A stretch of DNA of 64,000 nt from positions 62,001-126,000 of the forward strand of contig JAHFBG010000004.1 in the NCBI GenBank assembly GCA_023250155.1, in the 5' to 3' direction. Position 1 is the stretch's first letter. Each line of letters begins with the position of its first letter. The notes beneath the pieces are model-generated. The model had not been told where the DNA came from and did no database searches. It worked only from the letters and a program-made list of their open reading frames with translations. Made by a program: the position numbers and the translations under genes. Positions 62,917-64,000 of this stretch are shown here, one piece after another. Source of the stretch: Candidatus Melainabacteria bacterium (GTDB lineage: Bacteria > Cyanobacteriota > Vampirovibrionia > 2-02-FULL-35-15).

Positions 62917-63462
62917 ATGGTAGAGGAAAAAATGGTAGGAGAAGTACAACAAGGAATGTTAAATGCTGTCCAAGGGCAAATGGATGGTTTAAAGGATAAC
63001 GGTAATCCTCAAGATCAACAAAAATTCGGTCAATTACAAAACAGGTTTGAGCAATTACAAAACCAAAGGTTAGGTCTTGCAAGTAATGATGGCAATAACA
63101 CTAACACTAAAGATAAGAATTCTAGTGCTAATCCTCCCAATATACCCAAAATAGGAATGGGTATCTTGGACGGAATTAAAAGTAGCCTTCAAGGACTATT
63201 AAGCTTTATATTTAGTGGAGGTGCTTCTAATCAACAAATGTATCCCAAATATGCTTCAGGTGCTGGACAAGCTCAGTCATTAGCTGCTCAAGCAATATCA
63301 ATGGCTGGGGTTAGTGATGAAATAATGGCTCCTGCTATTCAACTCGCTAGAAGCGCAACAGAAGTTGCAGGTCAGCTTAGTGCTGAAGCTGAGCAAACAT
63401 ATACTGCATATAAAGATGATCTTGATAAAACAAAACGTGACAAATCTTATAATCCTGCATAG
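62917..63462 (+). CDS. Orphan Gln/Asn/Gly-rich protein
   Basis: 181 residues. Helical N-terminus (VQQGMLNAVQGQMDG, FGQLQNRFEQLQNQ), an Asn/Lys/Ser linker, a short hydrophobic patch (GLLSFIFSGGAS) and an Ala-rich helical C-terminus. The start region is a tandem duplication: TAGAGGAAAAATGG is followed by TAGAGGAAAAAATGG, giving two Shine-Dalgarno/ATG sets (62917 and 62932) in the same frame. No family recognised. Confidence 0.7.
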   Translation: MVEEKMVGEVQQGMLNAVQGQMDGLKDNGNPQDQQKFGQLQNRFEQLQNQRLGLASNDGNNTNTKDKNSSANPPNIPKIGMGILDGIKSSLQGLLSFIFSGGASNQQMYPKYASGAGQAQSLAAQAISMAGVSDEIMAPAIQLARSATEVAGQLSAEAEQTYTAYKDDLDKTKRDKSYNPA

Positions 63463-63531
63463 TTTTTCGATTGAATAAATCCTTACTTTGTAATGTGATT
63501 GAACGCTTTACCTCTAGCCAATTGCTATAGC

Positions 63532-63768
63532 TTAACCTATAAAGCTCTTTTGAAGTTGACTTATTCCAAATGCTAAACTTTTTTGCAAAATTCCTCTTGC
63601 TGTCATATCTAAACCATGTGAATTCATCTGTGTAGTTAATTCTTCTCGTTCTTCTCTTGTAGCTGTACCATCTGCCACTCTTTGCTGGATTGTTGAAATT
63701 CTTCTTTCTCTACCTGCTAATCTTCCGTCCGCTTGTCCTAATCTTGTTCCTACATCTCTAACAGCCAT
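63532..63768 (-). CDS. Small basic orphan protein
   Basis: 78 residues, Arg-rich and helical (GRLAGRERRISTIQQRVADG, REEREELTTQMNS). GAGGAG is 8 nt before the ATG, a strong site for this genome. It is convergent with the orphan pair at 62.2-63.5 kb, and all three are short helical proteins without known relatives. Confidence 0.65.
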   Translation of the reverse strand: MAVRDVGTRLGQADGRLAGRERRISTIQQRVADGTATREEREELTTQMNSHGLDMTARGILQKSLAFGISQLQKSFIG

Positions 63769-63937
63769 GGTATATCTCCTCTTTATTCCTTTTATTTAAC
63801 CCTCACTAATACAAAGAAACTTATTAACTTATTTGATAGGACATTTGATTAATTTATTTTAATTAAGCTTTTTTTAGGTTAACAATTGGTTAACGTTTTA
63901 TACTATACTGATGTAAGAGAAAATGAAGATATAAATT

Positions 63938-64000
63938 ATGACTAAGAGATTTACTATTATTAAAGGGGATATAGTTAAACAAAACGTTGAAGCTATAGTA
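63938..64000 (+). CDS. Macro-domain protein, N-terminal fragment cut by window edge
   Basis: Only 21 codons are inside the window: MTKRFTIIKGDIVKQNVEAI. This is the typical start of macro domains (ADP-ribose or O-acetyl-ADP-ribose binding and hydrolysis), where GDI(T/V) and the following Asp/Ala-Ile-Val precede the NAAN motif. The rest lies to the right. No Shine-Dalgarno is seen. Confidence 0.6.
   Translation, partial: MTKRFTIIKGDIVKQNVEAIV

Overview
The window is A+T-rich (about one third G+C by eye), densely packed, and mostly housekeeping. A Gram-negative cell plan is shown by LptC- and LptA-like lipopolysaccharide-transport proteins, SecA, a pseudopilin and many exported proteins. I infer a non-photosynthetic relative of Cyanobacteria (Melainabacteria/Vampirovibrionia type). 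The grounds are panC and cmk overlapping in the order of the cyanobacterial PanC/CMK fusion, two LL-diaminopimelate-aminotransferase-like genes, an RNase J family protein, heptameric short tandem repeats and dispersed palindromes. No rRNA or ribosomal-protein gene is present to prove this.

Layout: 0-4 kb, sensor kinase and Lpt genes. 4-13.5 kb, a proC-TPR fusion, an aminotransferase, a TPR protein, tyrS, a PdtaS/PdtaR-type kinase and ANTAR regulator, a phasin-like protein and mazG. 13.7-20 kb, an exported orphan, sixA, secA, panC-cmk. 20-28.4 kb, a SpoU methyltransferase, an RNase J paralogue lacking its metal ligands, a binding protein, a radical SAM protein, dapL, comEC, a ROK kinase. 28.5-35.6 kb, nfu, a structured intergenic element, fur, herA, pxpA-like, trxB, DUF58, acyl-CoA dehydrogenase. 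35.6-48 kb is an accessory zone: repeats, a two-domain NDT/amidohydrolase-like protein, an ORF6N protein, two Cys-rich exported proteins (one frameshifted), a DUF4143 ATPase, a giant Gly/Ala-rich silk-like protein, an HTTM membrane protein, folK and two repeat-rich membrane proteins. 48-62 kb is housekeeping (queF, aroC, menG/ubiE, fabD, dnaG, argC, queE, coaE, hpf, pdxA, folE, ilvH). 62-64 kb has three small orphans and the start of a macro-domain gene.

The most notable signals lie between or across genes. (1) A MITE-like family of about 122 or 165 bp has inverted ends, an 8-bp target duplication in at least two copies, an invariant hairpin loop, and stems with compensatory changes; one copy replaces the C-terminus of the ROK kinase. 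(2) Heptamer tandem repeats have entered coding sequence. They form the hydrophobic cores of two signal peptides, join ProC to a TPR protein, and make a loop in FolK. (3) Two secreted-protein genes share a duplicated promoter whose -35/-10 spacer holds a poly-G tract of 11 or 10 Gs, the hallmark of phase variation. (4) About a dozen genes have a -10 hexamer 4-8 nt before the start codon and no Shine-Dalgarno, suggesting leaderless mRNAs. (5) A 200-nt element with long inverted arms between nfu and fur is either a structured RNA or another mobile repeat.

Pathways represented: queuosine (queE, queF), folate/pterin (folE, folK), lysine/peptidoglycan (dapL), pantothenate/CoA (panC, coaE), proline, arginine, branched-chain and aromatic amino acids, PLP (pdxA), LPS export and protein export.
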